Below the pieces are notes generated by a model that saw only the letters and a program-made list of their open reading frames with translations, was not told where the DNA came from and searched no databases. Position numbers and translations under genes: made by a program. Positions 10,412 through 22,115 of a DNA stretch of 64,000 nt are shown here, piece after piece (position 1 is the first letter of the stretch; each line of letters begins with the position of its first letter). This DNA comes from Trileptium ribeirensis (Eukaryota > Nematoda > Enoplea > Enoplida > Thoracostomopsidae), in NCBI GenBank assembly GCA_030248225.1, contig JASANE010012242.1, positions 1 to 64,000 of the forward strand, in the 5' to 3' direction.

Positions 10412-12411
10412 TTTGGAACCCCCGACCCTAATGCGTCCGGGGCCCATCGCCCTTGGCCCGATTAGTCCAAGCGACCCCAATAGGTAGGAAATGAGGCTAA
10501 TTTAGCCTTCGGCTAGATGCGTTCCGCCTAAAGGACTCGCCTCAACCTCTAAAACCCAGCATAGAATTCAAATAGAAATCAATCAACTGGGTGACGGTCT
10601 CGTAGGCTGCTCATAAGGACGCAGCGTGTCACTTGGCCCCACGACCGCGTCCCGTCGGCCTAAATCCAAGGGATTATTCCATTTCCCCCTTCTTTTTGGC
10701 TTATTTAACTTGCATTTCGGTCAGTCGTACTATTAGGTAGGTAGGGATGTCATACGCTATAGAGCGAATTCAGGCATACGTACAAATGTGAGTATATCTC
10801 GAGGATAAACTTCCAGGCACCCCTTGTCACCAGTTAGAGTCGGCGTAGCCCTACGTAGCGCTCCATCGATGCCGTCTAGCTCGCGTAGACAGTTCTGAGC
10901 ACCGTTTTTCCTCCGCCTGCTTGAGTATTCGTTGCCCGAAGAGACCTGCATTAAGGAGCAATTTCCGAAGCACCCTAGGGCCCATGCTTATCGCGCCGCA
11001 TAGCTGATTACTTCGCTAACATTGAGCTAAAGCAGGGATAACCGCCCCTAGTCCGCACATGCGCGGGTATCTGCATGCTCCGTCCATATTGTCCTTTTAA
11101 TGTCTTGCGCCCCATAATCTATCGAACTAAAGCGATCACTGCGCGCTGCTGCTAGGCTTCCCCGACACGTTCACAAACACTCGTACCCTGATACGGCTTG
11201 ATTACTACAATAAACTTTGTATTTTAAACATTGTGTTCAGACTTTTTTCATTCCAAGACTCTAGGGATTTTTACTTTCTCTATGGTTTGTCCGTCGGGAC
11301 GAGCAGGCACTGCTCGCCACGGCTTGTGGGCAAGAATGTCACAAGCACTGACGCGCATGGCCTTCTGACCTATCTATTTGTGTTTTTACCGGATCTAGGA
11401 AATAAAATAATTGGAAAACGTTATCAAAATTTAACCCGTTTATGACAATGACTCAAAATTTGTTAGGAATGCTCTCGATGCGAATGAGTTAAAACTTTCA
11501 CTGGTCAAGACACCAGTACGCTAGTATAGAATTTCTTGAACTGAGCAGGCCACGCCATTGATAATCCGACATTAAACACTCAGGGCTTGTCGGAACCCTG
11601 TTGGGGCCACGTAGGTCAATGCTCTAACACGGAGCATACCGCGATCTTAACTAGGTGAATCAACTTGAGCTTCAAATTTCTAGGGACTTTTTTTCACATT
11701 TTATTTCAACACTTATCACACTAAAATAGAACTAAACAACTTCCGATGAGTCTAAGATAAGGAATAGCGGCTAGGCTCCATGACCTGTGAGCAGGTGTCG
11801 GTGCTAGCCTCCCTGGGGGACCTCAGAAATCATACCCGATACTAGACAAGTGCGCAATCCTTCGGGCGGTGTCCGAACACACCCCGTGAAGCGCGCCTGC
11901 GGCCTGCTAAGCTGCGTAACTTCTTGGGTCTGACCAAGAATAGGATTAAAATTTTAATAGTCACGGTCCACCCTTGAGGTTACGATAGCCGGGGTCGTAT
12001 GGGCATGGTGTTAGGAAGTTGCGCCATGCAGCTGCGTCACCGGTTATTACATTTACAACTGTCATCTAAAACTTTGTGAGCGAAATTCAAGTTCAAGTAA
12101 TTTACAGTATATATTTACTTGATATTCATTAGATCGCACAAGAGAGTGTGAGACTATCATTTCTACGTCCTCTCCACTGTCAGCAACAGACCGACAACTA
12201 ACTGTAGTATCGTTTATAGCTAAGAATTTGGAATGATTGAACCGGTTAGGCTCAAATATTCTAAATATATTCAGCACCGTGCTGATGCTTACGGAAATGG
12301 TTATTTTCAATCCGGTTCTGCCTCCGATAAAATAAAATAACTGAGCGCAAAAATTTAATCCACCTAAATTCAGCTTAAATTTCTTATATATATACTCTTG
12401 CCGGTTATTAT
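10412..12411. other. Continuation of the GC-richer block, no recognised gene
   Basis: Only chance frames. Short strings near 9232 (TTTCTTGAACATGCAGGCCAC) and 11529 (TTTCTTGAACTGAGCAGGCC) resemble each other, as do AAATTCTAGGGAC-type strings near 9460 and 11670, hinting that two diverged repeats frame the block. A nested hairpin bounded by GGCTAG and CTAGCC lies at about 11770-11810. Confidence 0.35.
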
Positions 12412-12680
12412 TTGACCCCGGCGATGCGATCACCCTCTGAACCGGACTTGTCCATTCGTGACGAACGGCAGCCACGGACATCATCACGCAGAACGCGCCG
12501 CAACACCATCTGCGCCACGGAATATTACCGAAAGCGGACTCCGTCTCGCGCTTGGCAGCTCGTCCCCAATTCTCGAATAATCTACCTCTTGGTCGCTTCC
12601 AATCAATAGGTAGTGAAAACAGTACCCTGTTAGGGAACCGCCCAGGTTTCATGCGCGGCACACGACCAAGCCGGTTGAGA
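12412..12680 (-). pseudogene. RTE-like non-LTR retrotransposon, C-terminal tail of the reverse transcriptase ORF
   Basis: The minus-strand frame contains RRLNRLGRVPRMKPGRFPNR, then VLFSLPIDWKRPRGR, then a WRRWC segment and AAVRHEWTSPVQRVIAS. This matches the typical end of RTE/CR1-clade polymerases, where an R-x-R-W-L-G-H-V-x-R-M block precedes a W-K-x-x-R-G-G block. The reading frame stays open to 12062, but that extension is AT-rich and probably not coding. The polymerase core upstream is absent: this is a fragment. Confidence 0.65.
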
Positions 12681-12814
12681 CGCCGCCACTTTACTGTATG
12701 GGCAACTGTGTGCACAGGCTGGCACGGTTGTCGGATAGCTTCGTTATAAAACCTCGAAGCGAAACTCAGAAGACACGGCAGTATCACATCATCTCGAAGA
12801 CATTGAATCAGCAA

Positions 12815-13159
12815 CTATCGCTTCCTCTCACTAATTACGTTTCGCTGGAATATAAGTAATATAGGAGGCTAGTACGGCCCACAGTCATTTGATTATTATT
12901 TAGATGCCTTAGCAAGTCTGTTGATGATCTCCGACGATGTCCCGCCTGTCCCGGTGACCATTGATCCGAGGCTTGGGTACCCATCCACCAATCACCAATG
13001 GAAAACCATTATCAATATATATTGCATAGAATTGCTCCATTAAATTTTTTTATAACGGATGTGTCCACACATATTTATGGCATTGTTATCGCTTTCATAG
13101 CCCTATAAAAATAATACAAAGCCTGTTAGGTCTAAAATTTGGATTTGTTAACATTTGTG
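12815..13159. other. AT-rich stretch, nothing recognised
   Basis: No array, hairpin or motif was found here. Confidence 0.4.
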
Positions 13160-13635
13160 CCTAATGCGTCAGTCCACTTTAATTGTGTACACCTGGATTG
13201 TTGATTTATCAAGTCAGTTCACGATAGTAAAATCGATGAGCGCGAACAAATCACTATTTTCCCTTATGTACGCATACACTTTTGGCGATGCCGCAACGCA
13301 TAAGCGCTACTCGAGGTAACTATTTTGCGATTTAGCAACGCATTTTGCTGGCCACATACAATTGCAACGAGATTACCAGTCGGGTTTTTCTTACATGCTA
13401 TAATACCCAAATAGACCGCGAACATTGCTCTCAAATTCAGAAAGTCATTTGATGAACGCGGATAAACGTCCGAAATGTACAAATGTGCTCGAATGCAAAT
13501 TCCATTCGTACATCGCAGAGCCCATGTTGGCGTTCGCAAAAATGCGAATATCAGTGGCAAAAATGCGAAGAAAATTTCTGCGCGAATCAATTCTTGATTT
13601 TGATAGTACGCTCCTAAAATAGACTCACGGTAATT
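13160..13635. mobile_element. MITE, copy 1 of the AGTCCACTTTA family
   Basis: The ends read CAGTCCACTTTAATTG on the left and the complement of AGACTCACGG-type sequence on the right. The interior shares colinear blocks with the better copy at 46115-46605: CGCGAACAAA, TTTTCCCTTATGTACGC, GCAAATTC-TTCGTACAT and GTTCGC..AAAATGCGAATA. It is about 475 bp, non-coding and more diverged than copy 3. Confidence 0.65.
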
Positions 13636-14990
13636 GCTAACTTTAACTTGTAAAAGATTCTTGTCTGTATAGCTGTTACCTAATCTTTGGTTAAATCTTT
13701 GTTAGGTTTCTGCAGCATATGTTCGAGAAAGAGCAACAGTAAAGAGCAATATATAATCACCGCTTGAAATAGTTTCTTGCAAATTGTAATTAATATTAAA
13801 ATAAATCGTAGCGACATAAAATACCTAACAACGAACAAATAGTTGCACGCTAATCAATAATCACTGGGGTTTTCCCAGTTTACAGAACTTTGGTTTAATG
13901 ATGGAACTTTAACAACACGGATAATGCCATTTTTCCGTTCTCTGGTTCCTTTGTTTACCGAACAAGATGTCCTATGTGAGTTTCTTTTGGCAATCATGTA
14001 TATTGTTTAGTTTTTTTACTAATAGCAACGTATATAATAATTAATTTTCGTCCGAAATTTTTGTTGCTAATTAAAGCGATTTTTATTAAATTGTATTTAT
14101 TTTTTATATAATAAGAAAGACCGAATTAAAATTGAGCGGCGTAAGCGATATGTTCGTTGTGCTGTGTTTGCCACACCAAGCCAATGATTTGGCTTAAACC
14201 ATAATCATTTCTCTTTATATCGACTTTATACTAAGCCCTAGGCCTGGCTCCTAGTTATAAACTGTTTTTACATTTTGTTTGCATGCCAACGTTCCGTGTT
14301 ATGAAACTCAGCTTGTGTTGGGCACATGAAATTGTATTTTGATACACAAGGATTTCGTACAATCTTTGAAAAAATTAAATTAAAAAAGACATGCAGCTGC
14401 AATATGTTGGTGTCTTAACGCTTTTTTATAATGGGAAGTTTGAAGTGTATCGATTAACCGGGACTGAGGTAGCGAGGGTATCCGTCGCCCTGGGGCAAGC
14501 ATAAATTTTGCGCCCCTACCTAATGATTTTGAGCAACCTACTAAATAAATCATTTTGCTCCCACTAATATATTTTGCATTTTTAAATGTTGTATTCTGCT
14601 TTTCCAAATTTTTGGCAGCATTTAAATAGCCGTTGTGACAGGCATTAGTTCTTACTGCGTGAAAAATAATTTTACATTTCAAATTTCTTAGTTAGCTTTA
14701 ATATTTTATTGTTTGCAAAGTAGTTGGAGAGAGGGCGCTCGCCTTGGGTGGGACAGTTGTCCTCTCGGTTCGCCCCTGCTAACGTGATTGCTAAATTGTG
14801 ATTTTTCAGTTCTCATAACAGATCAAATTATAAGTAATATTTACGTTTTTATCTTATTGACACGATGTTTAGGTTTTGATGCATTTATAATTGAAGAAAT
14901 CTTAGCTTTGATCCATATTTTCGACCAGCATGATTCCATGATGATAAAAGAATGCAGGACGAATTAACTGAAATTTTATACGTTTAACTG
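13636..14990. other. AT-rich stretch with a possible GC-rich mobile-element remnant
   Basis: Two GC-rich patches (about 14455-14520 and 14730-14785) flank an AT-rich middle and may be the halves of a non-autonomous DNA transposon (GGGGCGAACCGAG-type end on the minus strand). Ends could not be paired convincingly. Confidence 0.25.
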
Positions 14991-15215
14991 TAACACAAAT
15001 ATATTGAAGCTTATATGGTCAAAGCCGTGGAATAAAGCATATATGTAAACGCACTTTTAGCTGAGTTAGCTATACTACAGATTAGATGTAGCATAGCCAT
15101 CCGTGCTATTAAATATTGTACGCATGTTTGTGCTGCTTTACTCATTCAAACTTGTGCCATCACACTCTGCCTGAAATTGTCACAGAGACGCATTTGAAAG
15201 CACGACGGTGATTGA
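14991..15215. repeat. Dispersed ~230-bp repeat, copy 1
   Basis: Shares colinear blocks with 31141-31375: TGTAACACA, GCTTATAT, AACGCAC-TTTAGCT, TATAGCACAGCC/ATAGCC, TTCAAACT-GTGC, and TGAAATTGTCACA versus TGAACTCGTCACA. Non-coding and diverged. Confidence 0.6.
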
Positions 15216-15700
15216 GACAGGGCGAATGGTGTTTCCACTGAGGGCGTTAGGTGAATTCAAACACGCTAGGAAGACCAGTAAGTCCGATTCGCGGCGCTCA
15301 TATAAACATCATAGAAAGTCTTTAAAGAACTGGTCTTTGTGCTCAGCAGCCGCGTCATTCGTTGAACATAGGCACTCACTTCATTCAGATTGACCGGCGA
15401 AGAGCGGAGTCGCAACGCACAAACTCAGTTGTTCAGAGGCTTCCAATCAAGGACGCAGTCGTGTTTTTCTGCTGATGGCAATACCGACGTTAGTCTGTCC
15501 CTTCCTTTGATTTTATTCGATCGCCGAGATATAAAGAATGTAACTGGCAGTAGGGGTCGCAGGTAGCTCCATGAAGATTTGTTTACTCTCCTGCAGTCTA
15601 ATCTCAGATAAACAGGCAATATCTACATTCGTATTCAGAAATGACTCAGCAAGCAGTTTTTCCCCGTAGAAGTAAGGATCTAACATTACATGAAGCCTTT
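15216..15700 (-). pseudogene. Non-LTR retrotransposon endonuclease domain fragment (RTE-like)
   Basis: Minus-strand pieces in different frames align in order with an APE-type endonuclease: TNVDIACLSEIRLQESK (about 15640), then NQRKGQTNVGIAIS corresponding to the GVG-x-A-I block (about 15490), then AAEHKDQFF plus RRESDLLVFLACLN (about 15250-15350) corresponding to the K-x-x-F-Y...D-x-x-I-V-L-G-D-F-N block. Frameshifts and at least two stops interrupt it. It could belong to the same family as the RT tail at 12412-12680, but nothing joins them. Confidence 0.6.
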
Positions 15701-15709
15701 TTAACGTGT

Positions 15710-18700
15710 CTTTCGAGGTAAGGAGTCTTGGCGCCGTTCGGATATTTGACACAAACGGAAGCGCTAGAAGGTCGTCTACCCAATACGCGATAGCAGTATA
15801 CGGACGAAATTGTTGTGACGATCCATGACTAAGAAAGATAGGTTACCGGAATGTTAATAGGTTGCCGGGATGTGTCCACAGGTCGAGCAGGTTTTTTCTC
15901 TGCGTGGCAGCCGATTTTCGTTACAGACGTCATTTCAGATAGGCACCGCTGGATACCAGGCAGACGTTTCCGTCAACCATTCAGGACTGAGATCGCTGAA
16001 TTCCAGGCAAATCTCCAGCATCAGATGGTGTTTTATGATTTGTCACCCACTATACGCCAATAACGCAGGGGACTAAGAATTTTGTTTGTGGTTTGTCACC
16101 CACTAGGTCGTGCACTGGTTATGGCTCCAGTGGAAGTGTCTCGCTAAACCGCTTGACATGGAGGTGCTACCTGGCATTTTAAAGGAAATAAAGCTGAGCG
16201 ACCCTAGACCTACCAGGACGTATCAATGATGCCCAAGACACCTGTTTTTTACTGGTGTTCACATACTTCCTCATGCTGAGTGGTCCTTAAAAAGGCCACT
16301 GCTGAAGAATCTGATACAAGCGCTCAGGAAAGACCCAGGACGAAGTCCAACTCAAGTCCGTATATATTCCTTGGGCCGCAGAATCAGAATTTTTAGATTT
16401 GACAGCAGTCGTCGTTATTTGTTTCAGCAGCCGGCCAGCATAAAGTCTCTCAATTCCGGCCCCTATATTCTTGGGTAGCAACTAAGCCATTAGGTTTAAT
16501 ATAATATAACCAAATGAATAACACGGAGAAATGAAAAATCCACAACCTGTGGACGATTTTTATTTAAATCAATGCTTTCGCTATTGAGTAGATGCAATTG
16601 AGTTCTTGTATTTCGACTAATAATGGACTAAATGTATCAAAGACGCTTAAATATTAACCCTTTACCTTAGAATAAATTTGCGTTTCGCATACCATAATGA
16701 ACAAATAATACCAAAGGAGTAGAGTCAGAAGCACTTGATTGCAAGTCACGTTATATAGAATCATTAATGAGTAATATTATTTAATATTTGTGAATATATC
16801 TTTAGTAGAAATGATACGTTGAGAGATTAAAAATGTTTGTTTATAAATTTGATGCAGTACTCCATTCATATCTTAAATGTCACTGTCTAAACCAGTGTAA
16901 CGACTAACTGTGAATCGCATTTCAGAACTTAATCGCGGTGCCGTTATTGACTGCCGATTATGTATAGGTAAGGATTGTGCTGAAATTCTTTAATCTAATC
17001 ACAGCATCCATTTGGATGTGGAAGGCATATTTCTATGAACCCAGGTTTTCCATATTTTAAGTTAGCAATGAAAAAATAATATAAATTAATTTTCCTGCGT
17101 CTTATTCTATTTTTATCTTGATAAAAGACAACTTATTGCGCACATATTTTAGTCGCTTACTCAATGCCAATTAGATTTATGCCAATTTTGCTACGCTTTC
17201 CGGTTAACAATTTGTAAGAAAAACTATTCGTTATAGAGCTCGCATTCCCAAAACATGGCCCTGTCAAGACATAGCACTCAGTAAAGCTATTTGTGTTCAA
17301 TCTGCTTAAAAAAGTTGATGTTTTAGATACAAAAACTTGAGGCTTTTATAGAAATTTTTGAAGCAAAAGGCACTCTGTCCTTTAATTTTTCCAACAAAAA
17401 TATTCTGACGTTTTAGGGAATTTTTGTAACCACAAAGTTTCTTTGGTAATGTTTGGTTTAATTATTGGCATTTCTTTTAGTCTTCTTTTTAGACGCTGCT
17501 TATATATATAAGTATATAAGTATATATATAGTATATTATAAGTATATATATATTACGACTAGATAAAAGTTGATATAAAATTTCGAACGTTGGAGTGAGA
17601 TATACCTTACTTATAAACCTTTTTGGTTTGCAACTGGTAGCTTTAGCACCTGCGATATCAAAAATTTGGCAATTATTAATATTCTGCAACAAATGATTCA
17701 CACTCGAACACTGTCAGCGCAACCAGACTGATCACCATTTGAAACATGATTCGACACGATCAAGAATGCACGATAGTTTACTTGAAACTATTATCACTGG
17801 TCAGAATATAAATACACTTCTAGTTCTAAGATATAAGTATAAGCCATCGCTTCTACAGCTGTGCTGAAGTGAAGTCCCTTGATTCCCACTTTAGTTTCAG
17901 GGATGGCGGGGATACTTTAATCCTACTGCTTTTGATCAATTGCGCTCCTATGCATTTTTCTTTGCAGAATGTGAATGATTTACTATGACTTTCATATTTG
18001 TAGCCTTTCTTGACACTGGTATTCTTCATTGTCGGAAGGAGGCAAAACCAGCCGAATAACTAGTGCTCAGCTTGTTCTCCAGCTAAATCCTTAACTTACA
18101 ACAACATTTTCACCTTCCGACAAGATATATATTATATAAGGCGCTAAATCCTCTTAAAGGTAGAGAGATAGCGCAAAATTTTGCTTGTGAGTCAATATGC
18201 GGAAAACTGTATTGCATTCAAAGTATCCTGAACTCTTTTAGTATTAGAAATTTGTGGGCCCGAAATTCATAAATACACAACCGCAGTAAAATATAAATCC
18301 GCATTGAATCCATACTTTCTAACGTTGTTATGTCGTTAATTTGGTTGGGGTGGTGCGTAAAGATTAAAATATTTTTATGCGATTAGCTGTTTTAGGCTAC
18401 TAGATATTAACATTAAACTCTGAAAAAAAAAGAAAAATACACATCCAGCTGAAGCTTTGAAAGCACGCTCTGAGCTCGAAAAACCTATTGTATTAAGACT
18501 TGGTCATAAAAGTTTTTAAACTGAAATTAATCGAAATCAAATAAATTTAAAGTTGCAATAAGTTGCCAAATCTTGTTTCTAGACAAAATCGAGCCTCAAA
18601 ATGTGCTTTGCCATCCAAATATCTTACACAAAATTACAGATATTTCTAAGATGGGTTAGATAATGTACCTCTACCGGTATAATTTCTTGACAGCATGGTG

Positions 18701-19081
18701 GTACAGCCGTTTCTAAAGGCACATTTTTAATATTAATAAGATACTGCGCCAGTAAACCAAATGGAATATCATACCGAAGCATCTAAATTTACCGATATTT
18801 GGTTAATTTTTTCCAAATCGTTTAAACTTTTGCTTGTATCGATGCTATGAAAAACATAGATGTTTCGTGTGATTGTTTTAAATATTTTAATTTTTCGAAT
18901 GCTGTTTTAACCCACACAGACTGTAGTAGCAGTTTACAGCGAAAAACTAATGATCACAACAAATAGTCTAAAACATGGTTTTTATCTGTCAAACATCCAG
19001 TGGAGTGTTCGCAATTTTTTTGAAAGCTGTTAATATTTCCACTGTTTCAAACACACATTGTGTGGCACAGACTTTAATGCT
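15710..19081. other. Long AT-rich intergenic stretch, no gene seen
   Basis: Beyond 16500 the composition becomes strongly AT-rich. A (TA)n-like microsatellite lies at about 17498-17552. No open frame longer than about 70 codons has recognisable content. Confidence 0.5.
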
Positions 19082-19345
19082 TATATATTTAAAGTTGCAG
19101 TAATTTATGGGCGTATATATGCCATTGCTGAATGCAATTCTATGCAGGCTTAGACCACGAAGTTGATTGCAGTGCCGGCAGGTTTATTATCTCACGTTAA
19201 TTGCTGTTATTCCTGGGGAATGATCATTGGAATAAATTTTATTCAGCAGCAAATATTCGCAAAGTCGTTTTGTTTTCACATAACGACGCTTTAATGATAG
19301 GAATACTATCGGAAAGACGCTTCGTCTATTGTTGTTTATAAATGT
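19082..19345. repeat. Local duplication, copy 1 (uninterrupted)
   Basis: This 264-bp segment recurs at 19958-20292 almost base for base, except for two poly(C)-containing insertions in the second copy. It ends beside a stem-loop at about 19343-19384 (GTGAGGGAAAGGCGT pairing with ACGCTTTCCCTCAC, one bulge). Confidence 0.9.
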
Positions 19346-19384
19346 GAGGGAAAGGCGTGCAAGGCCAAAACGCTTTCCCTCACC
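19343..19384. other. Stem-loop at the duplication boundary
   Basis: A 14-bp stem with a single bulged G and a ~13-base loop. It sits exactly where copy 1 of the duplication ends and is absent from the end of copy 2. Confidence 0.6.
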
Positions 19385-19957
19385 ACCATCGCATCCATAT
19401 ACCAGTATGCGCTGACAATTTCTAAAATCGCATTACGGTTGGGGGTACTTCATGTCCGTGTGTGTTTGTTGAAAATTTATGTATTATGTTTATAGCATGT
19501 ACAAGTTGTGTCTACCTTGGAATTTCGATGCTCATTTTCTTACTACTGTAATCTTATTTGCAGGTTGTTGTATTTGTACACTGCGCTATTATTTGTAAAT
19601 ATCGTTGTTATCTTTGGGCGGCCTTTGTTGCCGTAGGCCATCGTTCTTCCGCAAAATATCCGCCAAGGTGGTTGCACTATCTACTGCACTAGGATTATTT
19701 TAACTCTACTCGCTAGGACTGTCGTTTAGGCAGCAGTCCTCCTTACAATGAATTTGGCTTACGGAATGCGGCTTTAACGCCGGTTTTTTTTCGATGCACT
19801 TTCTTATCTTCTGCGACGATTAGCCGATATTAGCGGCTTCCCACATCTGTTCGTTATCTTCGGTCGTTTATTTTGTTACGATATAATATTTTTCTTCTCC
19901 AGAATATACAGTTTACTCGCATATCGATATTATTTGCTAACCCCCGGTGTTTTCAAC

Positions 19958-20292
19958 TATATATTTAAAGTTGCAGTAATTTATGGGCGTATATATGCCA
20001 GTTGCTGAAATGCAATTAACCCCCACCCCCCCCCCACCCACCACCCCCCCCCCCCCCTATGCAGGCTTAGACCACGAAGTTGATTGCAGTGCCGGCAGGT
20101 AAGCAAAACAAAAAACCCCCCCACACCACCTTATTATCTCACGTTAATTGCTGTTATTCCTGGGGAATGATCATTGGAATAAATTTTATTCAGCAGCAAA
20201 TATTCGCAAAGTCGTTTTGTTTTCACATAACGACGCTTTAATGATAAAAATACTATCGGAAAGACGCTTCGTCTATTGTTGTTTATAAATGT
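19958..20292. repeat. Local duplication, copy 2, interrupted by C-tracts
   Basis: Same sequence as 19082-19345, but with a ~38-base C-rich insert at about 20020-20057 and a ~30-base A/C-rich insert at about 20101-20130. The junctions are clean relative to copy 1. It is either a real G4-forming insertion on a recent duplication or an assembly artefact. Confidence 0.85.
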
Positions 20293-21929
20293 TCAGCCTA
20301 CCGCTATACGTGTAAGTGTTGCATTCATTTATTTAAACATTAAAGAGTCCACATAATTATTATTAGGCAATTAATAAGGACCATATCGGAAAAATAACTT
20401 ATGCCAACAATAGCGGTAATAATTAAAAATTTATTTTATTTTAAAATATACCATTGTATATTTTATAAATAATTGAGGAGACGACACGTTTATTTGTTTA
20501 TGAGTTTGTTTGTTTGTTTGTTGAGCTAAAATTTTTGATGAAATATATTTTTTGCTGTAATAAAGCAATCAAAACTTTTGAATCATTTTCCACTGCTATC
20601 ATACAGAAAAGAAAATTTGTGTAACATTTGTAATCAGCATACCCAATAACTAACTGATCCCCGGCTTAAATTTAGGCTTCACTTAACCTTCTCATAAAAA
20701 TATATCAAATAATTCTAAAACAAAATTTGTGTATGCAAATTAGTTGTTGCGGGCAAGAACTATTACAGCACAGCGCTATCTGCATGAAACTAAAATATTA
20801 TACGGCCAGCTTTAACAGATTTTTGTTTCTTACGGACGGCCATAATAGACAAAACTGCCCGATTTCTGCATGCATTTTTCTGCGAAACCTGCATGACAAT
20901 GAATTATTTAGGTACTTTGGCAATAGTTTTTGCTATTATTTTCAGCTACTTGGATAGTTATCTAAGTGAGCTCCACTATATCCAAGCTATAGTTTTTAGG
21001 TAAACTTGACGAAATTTCTTAGTTCAGCGAGCTCATGGTTAAGCTTTACATGTCAATTAAGTCATGGATCATTAACAGATGTACTTTACTCATTTGCTCC
21101 AAGAAGCAATTTTATAACTCCCTCAAACAAAATAGATATCAGTTGTAATGTGCATTTTGGGGAACTGTCAAAGCTCTGTCCAGTTTTAAGTTTTTGTAAG
21201 GTCAAAAGAGCCTTGAAAACTGACCATAAAACACCTTCAAATTCAACATACAAATCGATCCCGGCATAGCATTAATAACTGAGTGAATTTGCCTAACACA
21301 TAAGTGAATCGGCGAATGGTATCCCTCTGGCTGTTGCCCGGACCGCCATATACACGGTAGTGCTCGGTGCAACATGTTCTTAATGAACATATCTGACCCA
21401 CTTCATCAACTTTTAAATGCTCAATACCGACATAAAAAATTGTACAAAAAGGTTGCTTTAAGTTTTTAAATACATATTCGTAAAATAAAATTGGGTAATT
21501 ATTTAACCTTTTATGACACAAAGGAGTTCGAACAACCGAAAGTAATAGGCGAAGCTAATTGGTAATTTCTTGACTTATATATACACTGAATATCTAATAA
21601 ATCCGATACATATATATAATTATATAAGGTTAAGAAATTCTAAACCTTTAGAACGTAAAATCTTCGTAACTTTCGTTATTCATACAGAATTTACAATTTT
21701 TCTTTGTAAAATTATGATCCTGAGGTGGTGCGACAACAGAGGCGCCCCTGAACAAGGCATTGTTTTTAATATAATATTCATGTCAGGAATTTTCATTACC
21801 CAACGAATCATTCATGGGTTTTGCCCAGCTGAAATCACAAATCGTCTACGTGGCTAAGTTGGCACTATTGTGTTTTACAATGTTTACCTATATCACGAGT
21901 CTACGCGTTGTACAGGAAACTGGGCAAAG
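20293..21929. other. AT-rich stretch, no gene seen
   Basis: Chance frames only. A TTTG microsatellite lies at about 20502-20522. Confidence 0.5.
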
Positions 21930-22115
21930 GTAACCTGAGGAGCCAAAGCATAATGCATGCCACGCCGTTCTCGATATACTAAACCTAAGCCTAAGCTTAG
22001 AACATTATATGAGACATACACTAAGCCTAAGCCTAAGTCGGGTAGCTGCTGCCGCGGAACCCCCGCTATAAGCTGTTCTTTTCTAACGATATAACATACT
22101 GCCTCTCAGAACTAC
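21930..22115. mobile_element. Telomere-repeat MITE, copy A
   Basis: Carries CTAAACCTAAGCCTAAGC and, 40 bases on, CTAAGCCTAAGCCTAAGTCGG, i.e. degenerate (TTAGGC)n read on the other strand. These lie between diverged terminal inverted repeats (about 21930-21953 and 22090-22115) and a TTTTCTAACG-TATAAC block near the right end. Copies B (48605-48800) and C (51458-51664) have the same architecture. Confidence 0.8.

Noticed and set aside
11742..11775. GATGAGTC string recalling a hammerhead ribozyme core
   Set aside because: No GAAA partner strand or stem III in place.
12062..12411. Continuation of the 250-codon minus frame beyond the RTE tail
   Set aside because: The residues after VQRVIAS become AT-driven and match nothing; the real ORF end is probably near 12412.
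21955..22046. Interstitial telomere marking a chromosome fusion
   Set aside because: Same TTAGGC runs sit inside three copies of one MITE family, so transposition explains them better.
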